Made by a program: the position numbers and the translations under genes
The notes under the pieces: model-generated
What the model was told of the DNA's origin: nothing
Databases searched by the model: none
The model's input: the letters and a program-made list of their open reading frames with translations, nothing else
Shown: in pieces, positions 47,778 to 60,400 of the stretch
How the letters are laid out: every line of letters starts with the position of its first letter
How positions within the stretch are numbered: the first letter of the stretch is position 1
From: Bombyx mori
Lineage: Eukaryota; Arthropoda; Insecta; Lepidoptera; Bombycidae
Length of the DNA: 64,000 nt
NCBI RefSeq assembly: GCF_030269925.1
Contig: NC_085123.1
Coordinates: forward strand, 1,550,001-1,614,000
Direction: 5' to 3'

Positions 47778-48005
47778 ATTTTGACCATGTGATACTGGTC
47801 CAGCTGAGTATCCTGGAACACCACCGCCTTCTTGCGTGGCTAGGCGAGGCTTTATATTAGATAGTTTTGCTAGAACGTTCGCTAGTTTGCTCAAGAGTTC
47901 AGGAAGTTTTCGAGATTTTTTATGAGTGGTTTCAACAGTCCCGCATATCCCAGATCTCATCGGCGCTGGGACTTCGTAGGAAATTCTGCCTTGGTCTATA
48001 AAAAA
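47778..48005 (+). mobile_element. Ancient R1-clade LINE 3' UTR, plus copy
   Basis: Diverged but collinear with 7500-7917: ggtccagctgagtatcctggaaca near its start and catatcccagatctcatcggcgctgggacttcgtagga near its end, then a short A-run. Clearly older than the copy at 6857. Confidence 0.55.
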
Positions 48006-48358
48006 GAAGGCAAAAATACTTAACGAAACCTACCGCCCAGTTTTCATGTAAAGTTGACAGTTAATCGTACAAAACGTGACAGAAGTAGCAAAGGTTTCAG
48101 GTTCAAAATAAGCTCGGCAGAGCTTTCACGATTTCTTTCTGTTCGGGAAGGGCTCAATGATAAGCCGTACATTTGAGATATTCTACAAGTACTACATTAA
48201 TTAAAATATTACAAACCAAGTCGTAACAATTGTAACATACAATATTATTATCTTCTTAAATTAATAGAGCGTCAACTCATATACTTTCACTCTCATCTTC
48301 CCTAATTTCAACTCTCCTCTCAAAATGACTGCGATCACAAATCACAGCATTTTTTTCG

Positions 48359-48480
48359 TTATTTCTTTTTAGCATCCTGTTTCTTTTTATTCGCAGATAA
48401 TGTTCTGTTTAAAGCCTCGAGGGCTATAGCATCGTCTCTTTCTTCTAATACCCTTTGCAGTTCCGGTGGCCACCTAGAGT
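48359..48480 (-). CDS. Adgb: Androglobin last coding exon with stop
   Basis: Acceptor tatttatcag, 122 bases ending in TAA. It encodes SRWPPELQRVLEERDDAIAL and ends in a lysine-rich tail (NKKKQDAKKK), like the QKKKKGKKK end of the vertebrate protein. I saw no canonical AATAAA within about 150 bases after the stop, so the polyadenylation site is not called. Confidence 0.87.
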
Positions 48481-51400
48481 CTGATAAATAAAACAAATTC
48501 ATTATTATAGTGTACATGATATCAAAACACATTTTACAATTAGGCGTTTACGATATTCGACCACTATCCTATTTAACGGGAGTTATTCAATCAATTCTTA
48601 CTGGTGGTAGGACCTCTTGTGAGTCCGCACGGGTAGGTACCACCGCCCCTCCTATTTCTGCCGTGAGAAGCAGTAATGCGTTTCGGTTTGAAGGGTGGGG
48701 CAGCCGTTGTGACTATACTAAGACCTTAGAACTATATCTCAAGGTGTGTGGCGCATTTACGTTGTAGATGTCTATGGGCTCCAGTAACCACTTAACACCA
48801 GGTGGGATGTGAGCTCGTCCACACATCTAAGCAAAAAAAAAAAAAAAGCGAGTTTCTATTTTCATTTTAGACTCTTGAAATTTTGTCAGGGTTCGCCATG
48901 AGTATCCCTTCTTGTGTATGAAACAGGTCGATTTTTTGATACTGATCATGCGCTGCCCATCTCACGGTACTATGATAAAAATCAGTTCTGCTTTACCATT
49001 TTAAATCTTAACTAGTTACATCACAGTCGTTTTAAGAACGTATAGATACATAAACATTCAATTTCATATTTTATAATCGTCTCGTATATAATCAGAACTA
49101 CAGTGGGAGGTTCCCTAAATGAATGCACTAGGATGACCTCGAGTAGTCAGAGAAGGCGGGACATCGTGAGATGCGTCAAGTCTACCCCCTCCCAGATGAC
49201 GATCATGACCACTCTGTCAAAATTGAAACGATTGAGAAGAATTATATCTTTTTTCTCCCGTTTCAAGAACTTTCCTCATAAAAAAATATCAGCCACACGA
49301 TACTAAATTATTGTTACATATTTCATTTCCTAACCTTTCAATAGCCCTTCAAGCAAGACACAGCGATTCTTCTGTCTTTCCAACACGTATTCCTCGTTGT
49401 ATGTTTGAAGTTCTTTCATTCTCTCAACTGCCGCTTCGTATCTTGCTTCTCTATTCATTTTAGCCGCTTCTTCTATGTCAGGTGTCATTACCACGCTGAA
49501 TGAAATATACCTCAGTTCAAATATACCTCAGTAGTGTTAACTTCAATTACACGCTTACTTTGATCTAGTTTAAGTTCAGGGTTTTTCGAGTTTACAAACG
49601 ACCTACGTCATGTACCTGGGTTGATGTCGTCATCATGTATGTTCCTGAATCGAAGTGGTATTGCGTCCTGAAAACCCCTTCTCTAAGTCTAGTTGTAGTT
49701 CTCTAGATCATCTTTTCTTTGTGGGATTGGTGTGTACGGGCTTAAACGGTTACCGCCACACATTGCAATCTAAATGCTACCATCTACCCATGACATGACA
49801 TTCTGACACGAGGACGAAGTCCTGAATTACATCCCATTTATCCCATTGCAGAAGCCGATAACTTAGAGAAGCTGATGGTAGTTGGTCAGGTTGACGGGAG
49901 AAGATCATGCGGACGCTCACCATCCCACTGGTCAGATCTGGTAAAGACGCTTACCAGCCTGTCAATAACCGAGGCTATAAAGACCGCCAGGACAGGAAGA
50001 CGTGGAGAAGCATAGTGCATTGAGTGATCAACACTTTAAGCTAGACACGATCTTCAGCAATTAAGAGACCGACTTTGAAGAAGAAAAAGAATCCCATTGC
50101 TGCACCCTATCCCTACAAAACGTCCTACCACTCAATAAATAAACAATCCTTCCAAGTGTAAATAAATATACGTACCAATTTTCACCTCTCTCCTTAGTGC
50201 ACAACGAGATAAAAGACAGCGATATAAATTTGTCCTTCAGTTGATCTGGCATTGAAAGATACAGAGCCTCCTCTTCAATGTCAACTGTCATTTCAAGTAC
50301 TGAAAAGGAAAATAATAATTCCGAGTGTGAAAGCCAAACAATTAGTCCCTTTACGATCTCTTTGAATTCGTAAAGATAAAATTAATTTCTAAAATGATTA
50401 ACTTAGGTCGTGTTATAAGCTGGATACGAGATATTTTTTGTCTAGACGAGATCTTAAAAATAAACCTAATAACTGTTACTGGTGGTAGGACCTCTTGTGA
50501 GTCCGCATGGGTAGGTACCACCACCCCGCCTATTTTTGCCGTGAAGCAGTAATGCGTTTCGGTTTGAAGGGCGGGGCAGCCGTTGTAACTATACTGAGGC
50601 CTTAGAACTTATATCTCAAGGTGGGTGGCGCTATTACTTTGTAGATGTCTATGAGCTCCAATAACCACCTAACACCAAGTGGGTTGTGAGCTCGTCCACC
50701 CATTTAAGCAAAAAAAAAAAAAAAAAGAACTGCATACGTTGCAACTTGCACTATGCACTCTGCAACTTTAACTTTCCGATCTATTTCTGTAAGACGACAG
50801 TGACCACGATATACATTTTAGCTGATGCGGGTCAAGGATACTTTTCTAACTAAATAAATACTACTAAATATTACTAAATACTCCTAAATATTTTTCACGT
50901 GAATTGTTACTGCTTGTGCGTGAACTTACAACCGCTTTCAGTTGCAGGCGTTGGTCCTTGCTGTGCTTGGAATTGATCACCTAAAATATTTTAAAAGATT
51001 TTCAACTTCTAAGCCTATTCAAAAAGTGAATATACAAAGTTCACGCAGATAGCTATTAAGAGATAAATTTGTTTCAAACTACCGTCTTACATTGCTTCAG
51101 TTTAGAGTTGTATCGCGTTACATGCCGTAAATATATATATAATAATATATTTTTTTTATTGCTAGATGGGTAAACGATTTACTACCGCCATTAAAGGATT
51201 TGTATGCTTCTGCATTAGCACACGTTAAAGGCATTTGACCACGCCTTCCCGGGAGAGGCACCCGGTGTACTCATGTCAGGTGATGCACACCGTTGAAACT
51301 CTTCTAAGTAAATACTAACGCAACATAGCTTTCCGCTTTGAAAGTTAAAATATCGCGAAAGGGAGATCTTGCACTATAAATTTCTGTATTCGTTGTTTCA

Positions 51401-54400
51401 GATTAAAATGTAGACCAGGGAATTAACTCATCAGAGCACTCGACATCGATCACACGGTGCAATAATACACAGAAGAACCACTCCGTCGACAAGATTGTGC
51501 ATGCAGTGCGACGTCACGCCGCGCGCTTATTCACAAACACTACACAAGCGCATCGTGTGAATGTGTTGAGCGCGAGCTAATGGTGGGCGGAATGAGGGTG
51601 TTAGGTTTTATTTTCGTTACAGAATTTCTTGATTCGATCGCCGCGCCCAAAGCCCTCAATAAAAGCTATGCAATGCTTGAAAAATGAAATCCAGATAACT
51701 TACTTTTAGTTATCTCTTCAGCAGCTTCATCGTACAGCATTTCCTGAAAATATCAATTTTTGACATCCAAACTTATAAAAACGTTATATTTTTAAAAACG
51801 TTTTCCGAAGACAGTCATAGCGATACGAAATAATGAAAGATGGGCTTAAAAAAGATATGAAACACTAACGGAAATATGGATGGTTTGTCGTAAAAGAAGT
51901 TCGAGAGAAACGGGAAAGAAATCTATTAGAAATGCTTAACCCTTGTGTAATAACATACTTACCTCAAAAATAGTATATTCCGTTTCGGAGGGAGGAATTG
52001 GTGGCGCTTCGAGGAATTCCGCCCGAAATTCTTTCCTGATAATATATAAATTTGGGCTCAATATTCTAAGTCCTATTAAGCTTTCAAGCCTGAGTCGTAT
52101 TTATCGTGTGGGGGGCCGAACCTACTAAGAGGTGCCGGCTCTAGCGTGCAGTAGAGTGCAGTATGGGACTTGATGACCAGTAAAGGCCATGGCTGAAGAT
52201 AGCATAGGCCAGGGTCGAAGAAGAAGAAGAAGTTATTGCACTAGATGATTGAATGTGCTCACCACTTGATGTTAAATGATTATTGGTGCCTACATCACCA
52301 TGTGACTATTGGAGTTTGACTTGAGGCTTTCGATCGAACTTTCGATTTTATTGTACAAAGTCCATCCAATAAATTACACTTTAAAAGTATTGACATAAAA
52401 CCTGAGCTGTGCTCCTCTCAAATTCCTGCCGGGCTCATTAACATCCCATGATCTTCGGGCCGCAGCAAACTCTTGGTCTCTCGTATCATCACGTTTGGCT
52501 AAAGCTCCTCCAGCACTTGCCAACGAGCATTCCAGCTCCACGAATGCGTCACCTGGTTGGGGCTGGCGCAGTGGTATGGGTGACTGGGCTTTATCTTTTT
52601 CTTTTATTAAGACTCCCTGGTGGTTATTTAAGAGAAAGGAATTTAAGTGTTATTATTAATAACAAAATATATAATTTTGCTTACAATAAGGTGTTGTGAA
52701 GATCACGCCTACCTTCCGGAATTAAAGTTATTTTATAATATATATAGCAGTAGGCGAATAGAAGGTACAGTCGAAGGAATATGATTAAAGAAATAGAAAA
52801 AACCTAAATTGCAGTAATGGCATGATCAAGCAAATTTTGCAAATTCACAAGTACCGGACAACAGCACCAGGTCAACCGAGTGGTTACATCCGACTGGTCT
52901 TACCTTCTCTGATGAAAGATCTTCCCTTTGTCGTTTTTCCACATGGAATCGTTAAATAATTTATACTAGGGTATAGTAAGGTCTCACAAGCTTATATAAT
53001 AGTAATTTGATACGTATAAGTAAACAATCACAAAATCATATTTTTCTATAGCAAAAAGAAAACCGATCTGAAAATAAGAAGCTTATTTCTGATCTCTACC
53101 TTTTGGGGCAGGGATATGTGCAGCAGCAGACTTATGACGATGATTGTCATAACTTTCAATGACAAGCATAGATAGTTTTAATTATAGATTGTGAACTCAT
53201 TGTTCATCTACTGAATTTTTCGACGGATCTCAGTGGGTCGCGATTCGGATCCGGTTGTAGATTCTGCGTTAATTATAAATATTTCTCTGAGGTTGAGTCC
53301 GTGAGCTCACCTACCAGTCCGTGAGTAGTTTAAATAGCCTCTACGGCTATCAACGATTAGGCAGGAAAAAAGTCCATCATAGAAAATCTGTCACACTAAT
53401 GATATTAACCTTTTCCTTAACCGTTTTCTTAACTGGACTTTCTGGTTTGGTCTCAACAGAATTTCTGATTTCGTCCACCCTCTTCCACTGGGCTACGGTA
53501 AGAGGCCATCCATTCGTTGCTACAACTCTGCTTTTAAAAATTATGGTGTTATTCATCAACAGTACAATTTCTAATTTTTAGAATTGCGTGTAGTCGATAT
53601 TCACTTTTAATTTTGGGTTTATTGTGAGCTCGTGCCGGTTGGTATTAACATCCTGATGATTTTGACCGCAAAAGAGTCATATTTTCTGAGTAAAGGGTTG
53701 GATAACCGAATATAAATAATATTTCGTCCTCATTTTTGAAGTTGGATAGTGCCACTGATATCTTACTTTATGATAATTTCCAGCTACGGTAACCAACTAT
53801 TTAGTCTATTGTGAGTTTCCTGGCGTACCAGAAATATAGTGTCTGCGTATTCCACCTTGCAGCCATAGCTTCTCGCAAAATCAGTATTCGATCATCCAAA
53901 ATATTACTTAATTAAAGACGAATAAATTTACAATGCGCTCAATAACAAAATTTATTTTTCAATTATACACGTTTAAAAAAAACGAACTTACTGAATTGTA
54001 TACTGCTTTGGCTCTGCCGGCGGAGGCTTATATTCCCTGAGCTGAAATTATGAGTCCATTTTTATGTACATAATTGAACAGCATTCAATTTTGGAAGTAC
54101 ATTTAAATTAGTTAACAAATAACTGAGCTCTTACAAGAAATGGATGATAGACCGACTGAATATATGCGAAATGTTACACACAAACCTTGGTAGAAGATCG
54201 ATTTTTCCCAGTATTCGGTAGCTTTGATCTGACCGATTTGAGTGAACGAGTGCTCGTACCGCCGTCTTTAACTGTCTAGAAGATAAAATCAGTCTAAATT
54301 CACAAAGATTACAAGAACACAAAACAGATGATAATGCTACTAGTAAAACAAGTTTAAAAATAAGATGTCTACTTAATGTGTTATATGCTCTCTTACTCCT

Positions 54401-57400
54401 AAAGTATATATTCCAAATCCGAACGGTATTTTCGTTGAGAAGCAGTCATAGATTGACACTTTAGTCTAACCTCAAGTGCTCCGATAAGTACTTAAGATCA
54501 GCTGAACCTTTGAGCCCAATTAAAAAAAATTGAATCTTCAGAAATATCAACAGAATTAAAACTGCTTTTACGGTTTGATCTCGCGTTTGTTTTAGCATTA
54601 TTTGGCATTTCTGATGTTTAGAATTGGCAGTTTTCGTTACAGATGATTGAAAAGGCCATGACCCAAAAAAAAAATAGCACAAAAAATTATAGACAGTGCA
54701 ACAAAAATATACTAACTGTAGCCACATTAGATTGGGAAGCCGCCCTTTTCTTCCAGTTGATCGAGTCTGCTGGAGGTGCCGGCTCCAACATAATATAGGG
54801 CCAATATAATTCACCTTTCCCCGAGCAGTGTGCCAACTCTTCGACACCGTTCGGTGTTATTGTATAAAGGATCGCTACCATTTCTAACTGCAGGACAAAG
54901 TATTCACTTATCACTTTAAATGTTTATTTATTTATTTATTCAACTTCATGCACAAAGGTACAATGGCGGACTTAATGTCTGAGGCATTCTTTACCAGCCA
55001 GCCAAGGGTGATGTAGAGAGTCCTGTAGTAGGTGGTATTATAACATACATATACAAACATATATACGGTATACATATACATATATATCATCACATACAAC
55101 AACGTACACAATATTATATCATGATATATCTATATATAATCATAATTAAATGCTCGTATATTCATATACACATATTATTATACACACTTAAACGCAACAT
55201 AAAAATATAACACATTTATTAGAGAAATAGAAGAATATAGTATAAGTACAAGAAAATAGTATATTGCACGGAACACACTACATTGCGAGTAAAATTTTAA
55301 AGTTTAAGTAATACCATCATCAGCAGCCCATAAACTTTCACTGCCGGACATAGACCTGATCCAAGGTTCACCACAATGACCGGCTCTGCCCAACCCGCAT
55401 CCAGCAGGTTTTTACGGACTTCAGCAGGCGTCGGTCCAACTCGTGGGAGTGCTACCTCATGATGCGCTATCCGATGCGCAGTCGTCTCTCGAGATTTTTT
55501 CGGCCCCAGTGGCCATCCGTTCTTCTAGCAATAACCTTGCCCATTTCGATCCTTCAAGCTGGTGGTAGGACCTCTTGTGAGTCCGCACGGGTAGGTACCA
55601 CCGCCCCACCTATTTCTGCCGTGAAGCAGTAATGCGTTTCGGTTTGAAGGGTGGGGCAGCCGTTGTGACTATACTGAGACCTTAGAACTATATCTCAAGG
55701 TGTGTGACGCATTTACGTTGTAGATGTCTATGGGCTCCAGTAACCACTTAACACCAGGTGGGCTGTGAGCTCGTCCACACATCTAAGCAATAAAAAAAAA
55801 AAAGCTATGCCAGTTATCTAGATTCTTCTGCGATTGAGCTCCTCATTTCAGATTCGATTTCGCAGGGAAACCCCGACCATAACCATTGGACTTTGAGTGA
55901 ATTTGACAAGGCCTATTGTCATCGACCACATTTTACTGCCTTCTTTCATGACTGGCAACAAATGAGGTCAAAGATTTTTATCTTGAGATAGTGTGGTAAT
56001 TGGATTTACATGTGTATATTTTTATATGTGTAATTACATAATTTATTTTTGGTACTTAATGGGTGATCTCTTTTACGGCCCACTCGTTATTAGTGCAAAC
56101 TATTCCATAGAAATCTCAATGTGAATGCTATAACCTATTCTCGAGACGTGAGGTCAAAATATCCATTACTTTGTATAGGGGTTTTCACACCCCTTTTCCC
56201 TTTAAAACCATGAATTCTTACATCTGACCAAGTAGCAGCTGCTCTAAAGCTGATAGCCTCGTGTTTCGTTACAGAAATCTGAACACCACCCAAGATGTTT
56301 CTTCTATTTGGCACAAACATCTCTTCAACATGAAGCTTAGTAGCCGGCAGAAGTGGAATGTCTTTGCAGTAATCCAAGTCATTGTCGCAGGGATGGAATG
56401 AATCTTCTATTGATGATAACACTGTCAACTGCCAGTGACAATCTTGGTTAAATCCTAGAGCGCGATTTAAAGTTCCGTGGCCCATTACAGTATAGCTGTG
56501 GATGTTATTATATAATTGACTAGAATCATTTTATGAAAAATATATCGCAATGTGATGATTGTAGGTTTATTTTACTATCTCAGAAAAACAATGAAAATGT
56601 ATCATTAAGATAAGATACATTAGTAACAAAATTTATTACTAAGAGCTCATGTTTTACCACTTATATAATAATATATTGGCATCTATTAAGATTGAGAATC
56701 ACTCTGCATGATTTGATTTATTTTATCGCGTTGCGCCTGATATAATATTGTAATAGGTAGGAATGGTTTATTCATCGGTGATCTTGCGTAAGGAGCTAAC
56801 TTATACACTCATAATTAGCACAATAACTATAACTATCTGCCATTTAATTAGGTATTTAAATCCCAGATTAAGTATTAATTATTGCTTAATGAAACTGCAA
56901 CCTTATCAAAATATTTTATATCCCCTTTAGGTTCTACTACTTGCTTACGTAAAATTTTCGATAACGCTGCGAGGAAGAATGGTGATAATCTCGAAAAATT
57001 ACTCATCACTAGTAGTGATGTAGTTCCATGCGCTGGTCCGAACAAATTAAGACAAGATTGGGCTCCAGCATCAATGTCGCTATCCACTGCGTAAGGAACA
57101 GATAAGAATAGCGGAACATAGTCCAAACAAAATATGCTCCAGAAACGTCACGACCTTCAGCGCTCAGGAACACGATACAAGGAGGAGAAGGTTCCACTAG
57201 ATTTGTCTACAAAGTGCATTTACAGTTGTATTAATACGAACCCACGGTTATTCGGCGATAAATCAAACGTCAAATGGGCTCTATAAGGTTGAGGTAATTG
57301 TATTCCATCGTCATTATTATAAACAGCAACAATACAATCTTGCAATGTGCTCAAAACATCGAGATGCACTTTGACTGGGTCGTGACAGTAAAATACTCCT

Positions 57401-60400
57401 TGAAAGAACGGTATCCATTTGCAACTGGAAGTGACATGAGAAATTCCACTGAACTGCTGTAAGCCGTACACTCCGCTAAGAGCTGAAGCCACTGAATAGG
57501 CAGATTTAGCGCCGGGAAACATTAAAAAGAATTCGTTCATTAACGACGAAAGCGCATCTAGATTACCGAAAGCCGATTCCATCACCTGAAAGAAATGTAT
57601 CAAATAGATTACACGAAAATGTGGACCCAATTTCACATTTATTACACGGTATCTTTCATATTTATTTTTGTGTCTTAGAAATTCAGATGATATATGTATT
57701 CTTGTTGAAAGAAAAATGTGTGTGTGTGCAAGTCACATACGGTAGAAGTAAAACTTATAAAATATAAAAATAATCGCAAGGGTCAACCACTCCACAGTGC
57801 AATGGAGCAGCCGCACCCCGGGGGAACCGCCTGCATGATCACGGTATCCCGACGCGAGGTAGGCATGATTTAGCAAGAGAAATACGACAACGTCTATCAA
57901 CTGTGTAACATCTCGTCACCGCGATTCCGGAATTGTTGAATTTACGTGCAGCAACATCTGTTGATAATAAACTTAATAGAAATAAAATAAACATAGTGCG
58001 TAACGGAAGAAATTAAAATGGCGCGTAACCGAAAAACGTTACATACGTTTTTTCCTCCCCCACTTCGATAAAGAAGTTTCACTTCAAAATTATCGAAGTA
58101 TTCTTGTAAAACGGGTAATAATAGAAAATGAACGCTATTAAGTTGTGAACGTATTTAAAAATTGCTGTGACTCAGCCATTAAGTTCATTTTTTTCTCGTC
58201 ATTTAACCCCTTATATAGTTGGCTGCAATATGCACCGAAAATCATATTTAAATAATATAGAGCTAAGACAATAATATATTGGGTGCCACATACCATAAAT
58301 ATTTAATCAACTCTGATCTCGGTATTTGTAATAAGTCCATGAGGGTCCGATAGCATCGGTTCGGATCCACAGTCCGGCTGTGAGAACACACGCACATTTT
58401 TAATCAGACGCTTATCTATAGGGCCTACTAACAACACATCACACAAATAGTACCAATTTCAATACATCCGCATTCAATGACACATGACTGTTCAAACATT
58501 TTCTTGCCCACGCTCCTCTCCAAAGAGCCTGAATACGTGTTGCGGCTTCATGTTTTCTTATTACTAAATCTCGTTCTCTTTTCAGCACTCCGCATTGTAA
58601 TTCGTCTGTAGCCAGCTCACAGACTCGAGAAAAGCCTGGAGTCTCTGCTGCTTTTAGCAGTAAATTCATTGTTTCCGAATCGACCAAAGGTTTTTCCTCT
58701 GGGACCTAAAAGTACGTATTTATGTCAGGTAAGTTAACGACTGTGAATTTTGTTATTCGCCAAACACATAGGTAATGTAAAAAGAGGTATGTATTTATGT
58801 AATCGTTCTAACAAAGTATTTTTTTAAGTTACAGAAGAATGTCTTAACATTTTAGAATTTTATCCTGATTCTCTGAAATCTGATCGAAATGCAAGACCAG
58901 TGACAGAACCACAGGATCAACTTCGTCATAAATACACTCCTTTAATTCTGAAGAAAGAAGTTATTTATAATGACAGTTATAAATATGATTATATAGGTGC
59001 TAATAGATATTGATAATCTTGCAGAAAGAGAAGAAATGAAGACTAATTTAAGTAGGCTCAAATTTCATGGAGCTACTCGTTATTATCCAAAGATGTCATT
59101 AGCTAGGGGAAGCGACAACTTTGCTTTGTACTATGCACTGCACACCCTTGATTTTTTTTTCAACAAGGATAAGTTTCTTAGTTGGAAAAGTGAACGGAAT
59201 TGCTTCGAAACGATACACAGTAATATAAGGGATTCAATCCGATATTTCGAAGGTTTTCGCATCTGTTATAGTACTCAAGTAAGAGCCGAGTCTCTTTGTA
59301 GTAGCCGCCACCAGAGAAGTCATTCGACAACAGATCGAATGGCTGTCAGTCATATATTATTGGGAAATGCATACAGCGACCGAAAAACAAACATGAATCG
59401 TTTTTATTAGTCATATCCGTAAATTTTGATTTTAAACATATAATGATTCCACAATGTATTGGTAAAGAAATCCGAAATTCTGGGACAAAAATAGAAAAGG
59501 TCAAAATCTGAAAGTATTAAGTAGATACCTGTTCGTCAAGTAATTCTTCTTGAATAACATACTCCTCGGCTTCGGGTATTAAGCAGTCGCATGGATCTAA
59601 ATCAGCTATCTCCCTTAAAGATTTCAAAGGCTTTGGCTTCATTGAAAAACCAAAATCAGGATCGCAGAAATATCTCCTCAAAACTGCACTGACCGTCTTG
59701 AATTCAGCCAACAAGAGTTTCTTCTTTAAAACTGACTGTAAAGCCTGTTTGAACATCCAGTGGAGGAGAGGTCGTTTATAGCCCACTTTATCTGGACTCC
59801 ATTGAAGGTCGGGTTGGTAGGATCTGATAAGAACTTTTATTTTTTTAAATCTATGTTTTAATTGAAGAACATGACATCACATGTAAATGAAACCGCATCT
59901 TCTGATGTGTGATCGGATTTTCTATTGGATTTTAAGAAAGAATATTCTAACTTTAAAACTAAACTCGTAACCTTTTTACAAAATTACTCATGTCAATATC
60001 ACTTAAAATAAAGGTTACGGAGATTCATATTTGTATATAGAGAAGACGGGAGGAGTATAACAAGTTGAATAGTCCTCTACTAAAGTACTATTACAGAGTA
60101 GATAATAGAGTACATTTTTAATTGCGATACACATATTACCCATAGCATATGACATACCATATTACTCAGTACGGAAACAAAAATATTCTTACTTATGAAT
60201 ATATTTTTATTTTATTTTCTGAAGTCGTCGTGGCCTAAAGGATAAGACGCCCGGTGCATTCGTGTTGAGCGATGCACCGGTGTTCGAATCTCAGGCGGGT
60301 ACCAATTTTTTTAATGAAATACGTACTCAACAAACGTTCACAATTGACTTCCACGGTGAAGGAATAACATCGTGTAATAAAAATCAAACCCGCAAAATTA

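Noticed and set aside
54131..54322. 63-codon minus-strand frame (RQLKTAVRALVHSNRSDQ) as the androglobin frame
   Set aside because: The phase-0 alternative frame over the same exon is the one that fits both neighbouring exons.
59040..59300. Resemblance of SIRYFEGF to the Misato tubulin-like family
   Set aside because: Only a few residues match and the flanking sequence does not follow that family.
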